A stretch of DNA of 64,000 bases, from the NCBI RefSeq assembly GCF_001014615.2, contig NZ_LBCQ02000009.1, forward strand, positions 1 to 64,000, read 5' to 3'. Positions 26,482 to 35,385 of the stretch are shown piece after piece. Below the pieces are notes generated by a model that searched no databases, was not told the origin of the DNA, and saw nothing but the letters and a program-made list of their open reading frames with translations. This DNA is from Aquamicrobium sp. LC103 (GTDB taxonomy: Bacteria; Pseudomonadota; Alphaproteobacteria; Rhizobiales; Rhizobiaceae). The stretch's first letter is position 1; the number at the start of each line of letters is the position of its first letter. Position numbers and translations under genes: made by a program.

Positions 26482-26557
26482 CTAGTGGCGCTTTTTTCTG
26501 GGCATTTCCCGTCGCAGAACCGTCCGCGGCGGGGTTGAAACCACCTCGCGACGCGGT

Positions 26558-28045
26558 CTATTCGATGACTTTCATCTCGCTGACCATCAGCTTTGCGTCG
26601 ACGCGCGGCTGCCATTCCATGCGTTCGGACATGCCATAGATGTCCTGGAGATTGAACAACGGCACGGTGTAACTCAGATCGTGCCCCTTCTTTTGAATCT
26701 CATCATAGAGCGCCTTGCGCTTATCGACATCGGTCTCGATCCTGGCCGCGTCGATCATGCCGGCCATCTCCGCGTCGGAGTTGGAAGCCGCCGCTCCGTC
26801 CTTGTGATAGATGAAGGACATTTCACGGTCAGCATCGAGCAGCTCGTTGGAATTGGCGATGAAAATCGAATCGGGGCGCGGACCGTCACCCATCAGACTA
26901 TCGAGATATTGCGAGAACTCCTGAATGTCGGTGGTCACGCTCAACCCAGTCTCCGCCCAATAGCCGGCAACCGCCTCGATCTGCTCGCGGTCTTTCAACC
27001 AGCGACCGGATTCTCCAACCACGACGAGCGGCTTGCCCTCGGCACCCGCCTCCTTGATCAGCGCGCGGGCCTTCTCGATATCGTAGGGATAGTGCTCTAG
27101 CTTCTCGTTGAAGCCGAAGGCGGCCGGATTAATGTGCGATCCCTTCGCTATGGTCGCATAGCCCATGAAAAGCCCTTCCATCATGGCCTGCCGGTCGATG
27201 GCGAGGTTAAGGGCCTCGCGCACCCTGGGATCTTTCGTGACCTCGTTGTCGGTGCCCAGGACGAAGACCGATGTTTCAAGCCCCGGGACGGCAGCGAATT
27301 TCGGCACGTTCGCCGTAAATTCCGGCAGGAGATTGGTGATGACATCGAACTCGCCTGACAGAAGGCCGGAAAGACGGGTGCCCGGCTCGGTCACGAAACG
27401 ATAGGTGACATCGTCAACAGCCGGCTCGCCACCCCAATATTCCATATTGGCGACGAGTTTCAGATCCGTGCCTCTATTCCAACTGTCGAACTTATAGGGA
27501 CCCGTTCCTACCGGCGCGCTAGCGAGATCGCCCTCCTTGGCATAGCCGGGCGCGATCATCTTCATCCAGTACATGCGAGAAGGCAGGATCGGATCCGGAC
27601 CGGTCGTCAGCAAATTGACGGTGAGATCGTCGACCTTCTCAGCACCCTTGATCGTGTTGAAATAGGCCATCTGCTCCGAATTGTTCGCAGGATCGATGAC
27701 CCGGGCAACGGAAGCCACCACGGCATCCGCATTGAACGGCTCCCCGTTGTGAAACTTGATGCCCTCGCGCAGCTTGAACTGCCAGGTCGTTGCATCGATC
27801 TGCTTCGGGGCTTCGGCCGCGAGACCCGGCACGAGCTCGCCTTCAGGCGTGCGCGCCATCAATGTCTCATAGATGTTGTCATTGACCTGCCGTTCGCCGC
27901 CATCGTCGCGAAGCTGCGGATCGAGCGTCGACGGCTCCGAGCCGATCGCAATCACGATGGACTGCGTCCATGCAGCCGAAGAGGCCAGGCTGGAGGCAAT
28001 AAATACGGCAAGGCCGATGGTCAGCCTCTGCATAGTCCTTTTCAT
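26558..28045 (-). CDS. Extracellular solute-binding protein family 5 (peptide type)
   Basis: This 495-aa periplasmic binding protein has a signal peptide (MKRTMQRLTIGLAVF then a small-residue cleavage area near SAAWTQS). The family-5 opening EPSTLDPQLRDD is followed by TWQFKLREGIKFHNGEPFNADAV. ATG 28045 is preferred to the TTG at 28069 because GGGGA lies close upstream and it gives a normal signal peptide. It heads the operon with two permeases, two ATPases, a TauE permease and an SDR. Ligands of this family include peptides, glutathione, nickel chelates and sugars; no specific motif decides. The 200 bp upstream (28046-28245) contain its promoter, but I see no clear operator. Confidence 0.9.
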   Translation of the reverse strand: MKRTMQRLTIGLAVFIASSLASSAAWTQSIVIAIGSEPSTLDPQLRDDGGERQVNDNIYETLMARTPEGELVPGLAAEAPKQIDATTWQFKLREGIKFHNGEPFNADAVVASVARVIDPANNSEQMAYFNTIKGAEKVDDLTVNLLTTGPDPILPSRMYWMKMIAPGYAKEGDLASAPVGTGPYKFDSWNRGTDLKLVANMEYWGGEPAVDDVTYRFVTEPGTRLSGLLSGEFDVITNLLPEFTANVPKFAAVPGLETSVFVLGTDNEVTKDPRVREALNLAIDRQAMMEGLFMGYATIAKGSHINPAAFGFNEKLEHYPYDIEKARALIKEAGAEGKPLVVVGESGRWLKDREQIEAVAGYWAETGLSVTTDIQEFSQYLDSLMGDGPRPDSIFIANSNELLDADREMSFIYHKDGAAASNSDAEMAGMIDAARIETDVDKRKALYDEIQKKGHDLSYTVPLFNLQDIYGMSERMEWQPRVDAKLMVSEMKVIE

Positions 28046-28245
28046 TCGGTTCCCCATTCTTGTTTTCAAATGTATCAGGCATCACGCAGATGCAGCCGCA
28101 AACTACCCATTGAAAAGGTAGATTGCCACTATCCGGTGATGAACTCGCATTGCATTTTCTATCAAAGCGCGTTCGTTCATACTTGATCACATCGATGCAG
28201 ATTCAATCGAGGCATTCGACAAAGATAGAGTCGTGTCTATGCGGG

Positions 28246-28938
28246 TCACAGGGCGAAGATCACGCTGGTGCGGCAATTGCGTATCTTGTCGACACGCTCT
28301 CCATCCCAATGAAAGTCGAAATGATCCGCCTGAACCGGAACATCCATGAGATCAGGCCAGAAGATCGCTACACATTCGCCGTCCGGACTACGCACGCTGC
28401 GATAGACAATGCCGTTGGAGCCGCCGGATCGAAGGCTTTGACCCAAGGTCTGTGAAGCCCCATAATTGCCCGGGTCATGATAACGCTCATGTGGCCTCGC
28501 GTCATGCAGATCGAGATCGATCCGGTTGATCAGCATGCGGAACTGCGAGGTCCAGCCCGGCTCCTCATCGCTGTTCATCATCGCCGTTGCGTGGTGATGG
28601 GCGACTTCCCGAATGGCCACCTCCTCCCGGTCACCGGCACTGTAAACGCCGTAGGTGCCGTTGGTGAAACGTCCTGGTCGGTCGGTGCTGATATGGACAA
28701 ACGGCGCCATGAGATAGCTGGCGCCAGGTCCGCTCACACGCCGTTCCGGCGGCACCAGATCGAGCCTGCCGATATGATCCCAAATACGCGGATTGGTCTT
28801 CGATTCCGCCGAGGCCAGCGCATCCCAGTCCCGGGGATCGGCGATGTCCTCGAAAAGGTCGATGGGCGGATGGATGGAACGGATAGTCCGGAAGGCTTTC
28901 GGCCAGTGTACGCGGACAACCGAGAGGCTACCGCTCAC
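28246..28938 (-). CDS. RES-domain toxin (NAD+ phosphorylase type)
   Basis: This 230-aa protein has a RES domain. It has Arg in RVHWPKAF, the central GRFTNGTYGVYSAGDREEVAIREVAHH segment with the conserved Arg, Tyr and Glu, and a late Ser in GGSNGIVYRSVRS. RES toxins deplete NAD+ by phosphorolysis (or ADP-ribosylate) and are neutralised by Xre/DUF2384 antitoxins. The start is GTG 28938, overlapping the antitoxin stop (GTGA), so it is translationally coupled. It is the second gene of the pair and lies just beyond the end of the virB operon. Confidence 0.85.
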   Translation of the reverse strand: MSGSLSVVRVHWPKAFRTIRSIHPPIDLFEDIADPRDWDALASAESKTNPRIWDHIGRLDLVPPERRVSGPGASYLMAPFVHISTDRPGRFTNGTYGVYSAGDREEVAIREVAHHHATAMMNSDEEPGWTSQFRMLINRIDLDLHDARPHERYHDPGNYGASQTLGQSLRSGGSNGIVYRSVRSPDGECVAIFWPDLMDVPVQADHFDFHWDGERVDKIRNCRTSVIFAL

Positions 28939-29345
28939 CAGCCGCCGCGCTCGGCATCGAGATAGGATCGCACTCGCGCCAATGAAAAGATATCCCCTTG
29001 CGCCATAGTCTCGACCGGGCTGCGGCCGCCAAAGCCTCGGTTCGGCTTCTTCACCCAGTCGTATCCTCGCTCAGGATCGGAAAAAAGATAGCGCAGCCCC
29101 TTATGGATGCCCATGAGCAGCGAAAGACGCGTAGTGAGATCACGATCGATGCGACCGGGTTCGCCGGCCTTCCATCGCGCATAGGTGCGCGCAGCGAGTC
29201 CCCCTAGGATTTCGCGAGCTTGTGCGTCGGACACATTCCATTTCTCAAAGAGTCTGATCACGGCCCGCGCCATCGCTTCCGCCTCCTCGGCAGTGATTTC
29301 CGGAACCTCTGGCGCAGCTTGAGTACGCGGAATTTCCTGCAGCAT
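28935..29345 (-). CDS. Xre/MbcA/ParS-type antitoxin (DUF2384)
   Basis: This 136-aa antitoxin has an N-terminal Xre-like HTH (about 20-75, VSDAQAREILGGLAARTYARW) and a C-terminal toxin-binding DUF2384 domain with LSLLMGIHKGLRYLFSDPERGYDWVKKPN and PVETM. ATG 29345 is chosen because AAGGA lies 8 bp upstream; the earlier ATG 29363 has none and falls inside the operator repeat. Such antitoxins block RES active sites and repress their own operon. It probably stabilises the element. Confidence 0.85.
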   Translation of the reverse strand: MLQEIPRTQAAPEVPEITAEEAEAMARAVIRLFEKWNVSDAQAREILGGLAARTYARWKAGEPGRIDRDLTTRLSLLMGIHKGLRYLFSDPERGYDWVKKPNRGFGGRSPVETMAQGDIFSLARVRSYLDAERGGW

Positions 29346-29358
29346 GACAATTTCCTTC

Positions 29359-29390
29359 GGCATAAAATAGGTTAATTTATGCCATATGGC
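29359..29390. promoter_or_regulatory. Operator of the Xre/RES pair
   Basis: A perfect inverted repeat GGCATAAA-N9-TTTATGCC (29359-29366 / 29376-29383) overlaps a second perfect palindrome GCCATATGGC (29381-29390), starting 13 bp upstream of the antitoxin ATG. The position and symmetry fit autorepression by the antitoxin HTH. Confidence 0.65.
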
Positions 29391-29522
29391 AATAACGCTG
29401 CACCGAGATGGCAAGGCACCAGCATTCGGAGCGGATCGGTGCGGTACTGCGTGAACGGCGCAACATCGCTCGGCGTTCGCCGCCTAATCTGCGACGCATG
29501 ACCTTGACCGAAGCGTATCTTG

Positions 29523-30518
29523 TCAGCCACGCACTTCTCGGTACCAAATTTCCGCGATCCTGAATGCCCCGCGCACCCGCCTGCATTGAACGACCACATC
29601 TATCGCGCTTTCGAGCAATCTTCGGATGTCGTCTCGAGCAAGTGCGCTGCCTCCCTCGGATTCCTTGACCAACAGCGTCAGTTGCTCAAATGCGAGGTTT
29701 GCTGAATCGGCGTGAACCGTCGTAATTGATCCTGGATGCCCGGAATTGACATTGCGGATATAGTAGAAAGCCGCGCCGTCGCGGAGCTCCTGCAGAAGAA
29801 TACGATCAGGTCTCATACGCAGGCACGCTTCCAGGAGGTCTTTGACCCCTACTCTCGCAAGGCCCTGGTCTCCTTTTGAGTAGAAAAGACGCACGTGGTT
29901 CACATGCGGGATCACGAGCTCCGGGGTATCCTCGATCGTGATAATCCGCTCCTGCGGCGGAATATGCTGGATAAGGGCTTTCGAGAGCGTCGTCTTGCCC
30001 GAGCCGGTGGCGCCGGAGATGATGATGTTCTTGCGCGCCATCACCGCGGCTTCGAGAAAGAAGCGGTATCGACCGCTTTCATAAGTGTCCAGCAATGGGT
30101 CGTCTTGTTGGGTGACCTGCGCCGAGGAAATGACCTGATCGAACAATCCCTTCCTTTCCATTTCGTCCATCGTGAAGAAGGCCGACGATGGTTTTCGTAT
30201 CGTGATGCTGATCGTTTGCGCACTCGTGGCGGGCGGCACGACGATCTGAATACGCTCTCCTGCCGGAAGCGTGGCGGAGAGCAAGGGTCGTGACTCGTTG
30301 ATCCTCTGATTGGAAAAACTGGCGACCGTCCGGGCAAGCCGCATGAGTTTTTCGAAGGTGAGCTCCGGCTTTTGGTGTCGTGACCAGCCGTCAGCGCCTT
30401 CCGTCAGAACTTCTCCAGGTTTGTTGATGACGATCTCATAAAGGCTTGCGTCCTCCAGCAGATCGGCGAGAGGAAGCAGAAGCTGCCGAACGACACCGGC
30501 ATCGGGATTTTCCGTCAC
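29523..30518 (-). CDS. virB11: T4SS ATPase VirB11
   Basis: This 331-aa traffic ATPase has an N-terminal domain with YEIVINKPGEV, Walker A SGATGSGKTT (about residue 166), Asp box TIEDTPEL, Walker B-like RILLQELRDG and His box GHPGSITTVHADS. It forms the hexameric cytoplasmic motor for pilus assembly and DNA transfer. It is the last gene of the virB operon, 6 bp after virB10. A gap of 29415-29522 separates it from the antitoxin. Confidence 0.93.
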   Translation of the reverse strand: MTENPDAGVVRQLLLPLADLLEDASLYEIVINKPGEVLTEGADGWSRHQKPELTFEKLMRLARTVASFSNQRINESRPLLSATLPAGERIQIVVPPATSAQTISITIRKPSSAFFTMDEMERKGLFDQVISSAQVTQQDDPLLDTYESGRYRFFLEAAVMARKNIIISGATGSGKTTLSKALIQHIPPQERIITIEDTPELVIPHVNHVRLFYSKGDQGLARVGVKDLLEACLRMRPDRILLQELRDGAAFYYIRNVNSGHPGSITTVHADSANLAFEQLTLLVKESEGGSALARDDIRRLLESAIDVVVQCRRVRGAFRIAEIWYREVRG

Positions 30519-30524
30519 GCCGTC

Positions 30525-31688
30525 CTACTTCCTGATCGGATCAGATCGCGGATGAAAATCTCCCTTCACGGCGCGATCGTAGATCATGTTCCGCGGTTCT
30601 CTCACCCGCAGTCCATAAACACCCGAAAAGTCCAGATCTCTGGCCACGAAGATCGATACGAGCGATCCCTGATGCTTTGTAAGTGTGGGAGGGATATTGA
30701 TCGACTGCTCGACCGCGATCGCCGCGGCATCGTTACCTGCGTTCATTGATCGTTGTGCGGCCATGTCACTGCGCTGCAGTTCCTGGCTTGCCCATGCAGT
30801 GGTATCTGCAACCACCGACAGCAGTAACGCGCTGCCGAAGCGCTCCCACCAGTGCGTGTCGACATGGCCATCGAAACCTGCGCGCCCCAAGGCGTCAGTG
30901 GCGGGAGATGCCAAGGTGACGATTACTCCGGCTGGGGTCTTGGCACGATTCCACAGAACGAAAAGACGACTTTGCCCACGACGCAAACTCCCTCGATACT
31001 CTCCGACAAGTTGAGTGCCTTTCTCCATCAAGACGACGCGGCCATTGTCCGAGAGAACGTCGCGCGTGACGATGCAGCTGACGAAGCCTGGTTGATCCGA
31101 CGAGAGTGCCGTTTCGAGCGCGCAGGGAATAGACGTTCCCATGGCAACGACGAAATTGCGATTGCCGAGGTGCGCCGCTTTCGAACCTGCCAGTGCCGTT
31201 GGTGTCAGCATTCCGTTGAACCGTTCATCCTCGCCTTCGACGCTGTCACCTGTCATTGTGTCGTCAAACGCGCTGAACTCCGGATTCGTCGACTGCTCCG
31301 CGGCAGCCGGCAGGCGATTTGGGGTTCCGGTTTCTCCCGCCTGAAACGCCATTACCGGTGCGCGCCGCGCAGCGTCGAGAAGCTCGTCGGCAAGTGACGC
31401 GTCCGCGGCGACCGGTGTAGGAAGTTCTATCTCCGGCAACGGTTCTTCAACCGGCATCGGTTCCTCCCTTGCTGGTTCGAATTGCGTGGTCTGTCTGATC
31501 GCGGTCGGCCTTTCCCGAGCACTTTCTTCATCCGGCTCGGATCGCATCGAACACATCGCAACGCCCATGAAGGCAATCATCGCGGCGACCACGACACCAC
31601 GCTTCAGCAACTGATTGCCGCCACCCTTGCCAGATGCTGACGTTTCCGCACGCTCGCCGGGGATGATGATTTCAGACGTATCAGACAT
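30525..31688 (-). CDS. virB10: T4SS core-complex protein VirB10
   Basis: This 387-aa protein has a short cytoplasmic N-terminus, one membrane helix (about 28-48), a Pro/Glu-rich periplasmic linker (about 50-100) and a C-terminal TrbI-like beta-barrel domain with CALETALSSDQPGFVSCIVTRDV and RVVLMEKGTQLVGEY. It spans both membranes and senses ATP energy from VirB4/VirB11. ATG 31688 has AGGAGG 5 bp upstream; the longer frame has no ribosome site. It lies 8 bp from virB9. Confidence 0.92.
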   Translation of the reverse strand: MSDTSEIIIPGERAETSASGKGGGNQLLKRGVVVAAMIAFMGVAMCSMRSEPDEESARERPTAIRQTTQFEPAREEPMPVEEPLPEIELPTPVAADASLADELLDAARRAPVMAFQAGETGTPNRLPAAAEQSTNPEFSAFDDTMTGDSVEGEDERFNGMLTPTALAGSKAAHLGNRNFVVAMGTSIPCALETALSSDQPGFVSCIVTRDVLSDNGRVVLMEKGTQLVGEYRGSLRRGQSRLFVLWNRAKTPAGVIVTLASPATDALGRAGFDGHVDTHWWERFGSALLLSVVADTTAWASQELQRSDMAAQRSMNAGNDAAAIAVEQSINIPPTLTKHQGSLVSIFVARDLDFSGVYGLRVREPRNMIYDRAVKGDFHPRSDPIRK

Positions 31689-31696
31689 TAGGCCTC

Positions 31697-32548
31697 CTAG
31701 AGAGCGGGTCGGGGAGTCTTCAAAACACGTTCGACCGACGGAGAGGTGGTGGAGGTTCCAGGGTCGATGCCGATCGGTGAATAGGCCTCGTTGAAGATGC
31801 ACAGTGTGTCGGCACCTCGCCTGAGTATGAATTTACGAGCAATGGCGTGAACGAGAACCAGGTCACCCTTGACCGTCTTCGGCACCAGGCTCTCGGTCCC
31901 GTCCGAATTCTCGATATAGATGGTCGGCATCTCGTGGTTGCCGCTGAACGCGAAGGTCGTCACCTTTCCGTTGTCGTAGACCGCCCTGGGCTCAATCGCC
32001 GCCGAGCCTTGTGCCGAATACCTCCAGTTTCGCGGTCCGTATTGCTCGTGATACCCCAGCACTTCATCGGCATAACCGGATTCAGCAGCGCGATCACGGG
32101 CTTCTCGCTCGCGCCGCAGCTGTTCGGCCTCGTCGGCGGGATAGCGATACTTGACATAGAAATAGGTGTCCTCGCCGACGGTGATGGCTCCCTCGCGCGC
32201 CACCAGCTCCATCTGATAGCTGCGTTTGGATCCGTCGCGCCGTGTCGTCACGACCGAAATGTTGGTGGTCGGCTGATTTTCACGCGGCTTGAGGAAAAGG
32301 ATATGACCGGCCGGTGCCACTTCCCAGGCAACCGAATTGCCGAGCGCGACATGTGCAATCTCTTCATCGGGTGCAAACTCGATTTGAATCGAAGAGCGAA
32401 GCGTTCCGACGATACGAGTGACGTTGTAGGGCTGATAATTGATGAAGCGCACGCGATTGTCGCCTTGAGCGCCCGTCGGCACCTCCAGCGCCAGTGCAGG
32501 GCCTGACACCAGTGATGCCGCTATGGCCGCGAAAACTGTTCTACGCAT
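31697..32548 (-). CDS. virB9: T4SS core-complex protein VirB9
   Basis: This 283-aa periplasmic protein has a signal peptide (cleavage near ALALEVP), an N-terminal beta domain and a C-terminal CagX/VirB9 domain with NWRYSAQGSAAIEPRAVYDNG followed by TTFAFSGNHEMPTIYI. It builds the outer-membrane core with VirB7 and VirB10. ATG 32548 overlaps the virB8 stop; the upstream extension reads virB8 in another frame. Confidence 0.92.
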   Translation of the reverse strand: MRRTVFAAIAASLVSGPALALEVPTGAQGDNRVRFINYQPYNVTRIVGTLRSSIQIEFAPDEEIAHVALGNSVAWEVAPAGHILFLKPRENQPTTNISVVTTRRDGSKRSYQMELVAREGAITVGEDTYFYVKYRYPADEAEQLRREREARDRAAESGYADEVLGYHEQYGPRNWRYSAQGSAAIEPRAVYDNGKVTTFAFSGNHEMPTIYIENSDGTESLVPKTVKGDLVLVHAIARKFILRRGADTLCIFNEAYSPIGIDPGTSTTSPSVERVLKTPRPAL

Positions 32549-33222
32549 CAATCGAAAGCCTCCGGATCGGCCCGATACTCGCTGACGATGAAGCCCAGCG
32601 GATTCACCAGCCGATCGCTCGCGGACATCGGGGCATTTGCATAGGAGTAGGTGATCGAAGCCACCCAATGGGTGGTAAGAACGTCGTCGCCGCGTGTGAT
32701 GGTGCGTATATAGCGAACGGAAATGACGTTCGCGCTGATCAAGGATATGGATTTGATCGTGATTTTAGCCGATGCATTGCGTCCGTAGACGTTCTGCGGT
32801 GATTGCGGGTTGCTTCCGCGATATTGAGCGGCGAAACGTTGCTGCTCCGCAGGGTTTGACAGGAGCGACGCAATCTTGAAGTTTTCTTCCGCTTCCGACC
32901 AGACATAGCCTTCACGCGCACGCACGTAGCGGGCGGCGAAATACTTGGTTACGGCCTCTTCATATGTCCCTGCCGTCGACGTAAGTGCCGACACCACGTC
33001 AACGATCCCGGTGGAATTGTCGACACGTATGACGAAGGGTTCGACGGTTTTCAGCGGTGTCAATTGTGCCACGGCAAACACGGAAACAATTGCAAGGCCG
33101 CTCGCCACAGCGGCCGCGCACCATGCAAGACGCCGCGAACGCTCCGCTTCCACCAAGCGGTCCTGGTCGAAACGCCGCGCCTTGTCGAAATATTCCTTGA
33201 GATCGTCGGCCGTCACCACCAT
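32548..33222 (-). CDS. virB8: T4SS inner-membrane protein VirB8
   Basis: This 224-aa bitopic protein has a charged cytoplasmic N-terminus, one membrane helix (about 33-52) and the periplasmic VirB8 fold with YVRAREGYVW. Also visible are the NPQSPQN segment typical of VirB8 and a C-terminal NPLGFIVSEYR. It is an assembly nucleator of the channel. ATG 33222 is chosen because it directly follows the stop of the lipoprotein gene (33227) and gives the normal family length. Confidence 0.92.
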   Translation of the reverse strand: MVVTADDLKEYFDKARRFDQDRLVEAERSRRLAWCAAAVASGLAIVSVFAVAQLTPLKTVEPFVIRVDNSTGIVDVVSALTSTAGTYEEAVTKYFAARYVRAREGYVWSEAEENFKIASLLSNPAEQQRFAAQYRGSNPQSPQNVYGRNASAKITIKSISLISANVISVRYIRTITRGDDVLTTHWVASITYSYANAPMSASDRLVNPLGFIVSEYRADPEAFD

Positions 33223-33226
33223 GCGC

Positions 33227-33517
33227 CTATCCTGTCTCGCAGTCGCGATATGAATCGGCATCGTCGGGTCGCAGGAGCGCGATCTGCTTTGTCTCGACAC
33301 CTGCAGCTTTCGCGAAAGCGAGGGCAGGCATCATCGTGTCTGTTACAGCGGGCCGCGGGTACTCGAACGACAGGCTGGGTTCGTTCCATTCCCACATGGA
33401 GCGATTGAGCGGGCGTTTTGCATAGCCATCGCATTTGGGTGGGGGAGAGTTCAGCGATGCACAGCCTGCTGTCACACACATTAATCCAGCCAACAGAAAG
33501 GGACGTATGAAGTTCAC
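33227..33517 (-). CDS. T4SS lipoprotein in the VirB7 position
   Basis: This 96-aa lipoprotein has a signal sequence and lipobox VTAGC (Cys19), then a Pro-rich, otherwise featureless mature part with Cys29 and a C-terminal Cys. By position (between virB6 and virB8) and lipidation it is the VirB7 equivalent that stabilises VirB9. It is longer than Agrobacterium VirB7 (55 aa) and not clearly homologous, so VirB7 identity is inferred. Confidence 0.75.
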   Translation of the reverse strand: MNFIRPFLLAGLMCVTAGCASLNSPPPKCDGYAKRPLNRSMWEWNEPSLSFEYPRPAVTDTMMPALAFAKAAGVETKQIALLRPDDADSYRDCETG

Positions 33518-33551
33518 GTTCTGGTACTCCCGATAGCGAAGACGGCTATGC

Positions 33552-34451
33552 TCAGCGACCGGCCAGTTTTCGCCAGCCGTGACCGATGCTCCTCACAATG
33601 GTGTTCTGGTGACCATCGCGCGAGGCGGTGTAGCCGTAATTGAGTGATGCCCCACCGGCGGCAAGCGCGGACGCGATACCCGGCAACTGATAGAAGACAT
33701 AAAGCGACGCCAATCCCACCGCACCCACGGCGATCGGACGCATCAGCACGTCGCTGTATGTTTCAACCGTCGTGAACATCGTGGCGAAGCTCGAGACCAG
33801 CAGCGAACCGATCGCGACCACGAGCACCTGCAAGATCACGAAGTTGGCGAGTTGGGCAATCCACGCCTCGGTGAAGCGGCGGGTGCTTTGGAACATCGCC
33901 AGGGCGATGAAGATGGGTCCTATCGCAAGGACGATCGCGAGTGCCACCCGGGCGTAGAGCGAAACCACGTAACCGATGGAGGCGACGATGAAGGTCACGA
34001 CCACGACGACGAGGCCGGCAATGCTCGTCAATGGATCGACCGGCCACGCCGCTTGCGCCCAAATATCGTTGGCCGCGCTCTGGCCCTTGTCCAGAAGGCT
34101 GTCGAAGGTCGTGGCGCTCGGCGCTCCTGCCGTGTTCAGCGCTTCTGACACTTCCCTCGGGAGAGCGTCGAAGAACACGCTTGTCACATAGGCCTGATAC
34201 ACGGCCGCATCCCTGACCAGCATCAGGATGATGGCCAGCTTTATCGCTCGAAACGCGAAATCCATGACCGGCTCCTGGACGGAGCCGCGCAGGACCAGAA
34301 AGCCGTACAAAATGACATAGAGCGTCAATGCCGCGCCCAGCGGACCTGTCACCCAGCTGCTGATGCCGCTCGTTCCTGAATCGATGAAGTCCTGGAGCGG
34401 AGCAGTAAACTGGCTGTCGAGGAATTCGAAGACGGTGTACATGAGCGGCAT
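33552..34451 (-). CDS. virB6: T4SS polytopic membrane protein VirB6
   Basis: This 299-aa polytopic protein has five to six membrane helices and the VirB6/TrbL core, including RVALAIVLAIGPIFIALAMF followed by RRFTEAWIAQL. It forms part of the inner-membrane channel. ATG 34451 has GGGAGG upstream and overlaps the stop of the EexN-like gene; the 36-residue upstream extension belongs to that gene's region. Confidence 0.9.
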   Translation of the reverse strand: MPLMYTVFEFLDSQFTAPLQDFIDSGTSGISSWVTGPLGAALTLYVILYGFLVLRGSVQEPVMDFAFRAIKLAIILMLVRDAAVYQAYVTSVFFDALPREVSEALNTAGAPSATTFDSLLDKGQSAANDIWAQAAWPVDPLTSIAGLVVVVVTFIVASIGYVVSLYARVALAIVLAIGPIFIALAMFQSTRRFTEAWIAQLANFVILQVLVVAIGSLLVSSFATMFTTVETYSDVLMRPIAVGAVGLASLYVFYQLPGIASALAAGGASLNYGYTASRDGHQNTIVRSIGHGWRKLAGR

Positions 34452-34687
34452 CAACCTCCCAACGCCTTCTTCATGCGCTGGAAGCGTGCCTTTCCTTCCG
34501 CCTCCTGTGCGTTGCGGCAGTTCGGCGTATGGCCAAGTTCTCCGGGGTTTTCGCGGCAACGCGCGATGTGATGCGCGCGCAAGACGTCATCGGCGACCAA
34601 TTCGCTGACGGTCAATGTGCGTTCCCCCGGCTGCTCGGAACAGGCTGCCATTGCCGACAGGAGAATAAGAGCGATCAGGCACCTCAT
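34451..34687 (-). CDS. eexN: EexN-family entry-exclusion lipoprotein
   Basis: This 78-aa lipoprotein (signal, lipobox MAACS) has a C-terminal EexN signature ARCRENPGELGHTPNCRNA. EexN-type lipoproteins reduce entry of related conjugative elements into a host already carrying one. It sits between virB5 and virB6 with ATGA overlaps on both sides, its usual place in conjugative VirB operons. This supports a conjugation role rather than effector secretion. Confidence 0.8.
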   Translation of the reverse strand: MRCLIALILLSAMAACSEQPGERTLTVSELVADDVLRAHHIARCRENPGELGHTPNCRNAQEAEGKARFQRMKKALGG

Positions 34688-35385
34688 GGCGACAAGGCCG
34701 AGTTCATCTTGTCTATCCGCCTGCGCCAATCCTCCGCCTGGCGCTGTTGCTCGACCTGCAGCTGAGCCTGCTGGATCATGTGCAGGCCTTGCATGCGCAA
34801 GAAGTCTGTCTGCAAGAACGCACTTTCGGCCTGGATGCGCGCCTGAAGATCAGCGATATCCTTGGCCTCATGTGCGTTCGATATTTGCCGTCGCAACTGA
34901 TCGATACCGTCGATGCGCTTCGTTGCGGCGTCATAGATCTGCTGCCCGAGGGCCAACTGCCCGGCATTGCGATTTTGCGCGCGCGCCAGCTCTTGCGTGT
35001 AAAAGTCGTTCGCCGAAATCCGATAGCTTGAGTTTCTCTCCAGAAACCTTGCAGCCGCGTCGCCGAAAATGTCCGCCCCGTCGCCGCCAATCAGGCTCTC
35101 GATTTCAGCAAAATCATCTGGAAGTGCATTGCGGATTGCAGGTTGATTTAAGACAGAAGCCACATCGGCCATATTCGTCACCTTGTTGAGCGAACCCAAC
35201 AGTTGGTCAGCTTGTGCTATTTGCTGATTCAGGGCATCGAGCTGGGACTTCAGCTGAGTGATGCTTTCGATATGTTTTAGGATGGCGGCTTTATCAATGA
35301 CGGGCATTCCCTGGGCGTCAGCGTCGCCGGTCGACAATAGGAAGGCCACAAAAGCAGCCGATAGAGCGGTTCGAGTTTGGGTCAT
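34684..35385 (-). CDS. virB5: T4SS pilus-associated protein VirB5/TrbJ
   Basis: This 233-aa secreted protein has a signal peptide (cleavage near ADAQG), then long amphipathic helices (KSQLDALNQQIAQADQLLGSL, LQARIQAESAFLQTDFLRMQ). It is a minor pilus-tip component. The start overlaps the virB4 stop and its stop overlaps the eexN start. Confidence 0.88.
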   Translation of the reverse strand: MTQTRTALSAAFVAFLLSTGDADAQGMPVIDKAAILKHIESITQLKSQLDALNQQIAQADQLLGSLNKVTNMADVASVLNQPAIRNALPDDFAEIESLIGGDGADIFGDAAARFLERNSSYRISANDFYTQELARAQNRNAGQLALGQQIYDAATKRIDGIDQLRRQISNAHEAKDIADLQARIQAESAFLQTDFLRMQGLHMIQQAQLQVEQQRQAEDWRRRIDKMNSALSP

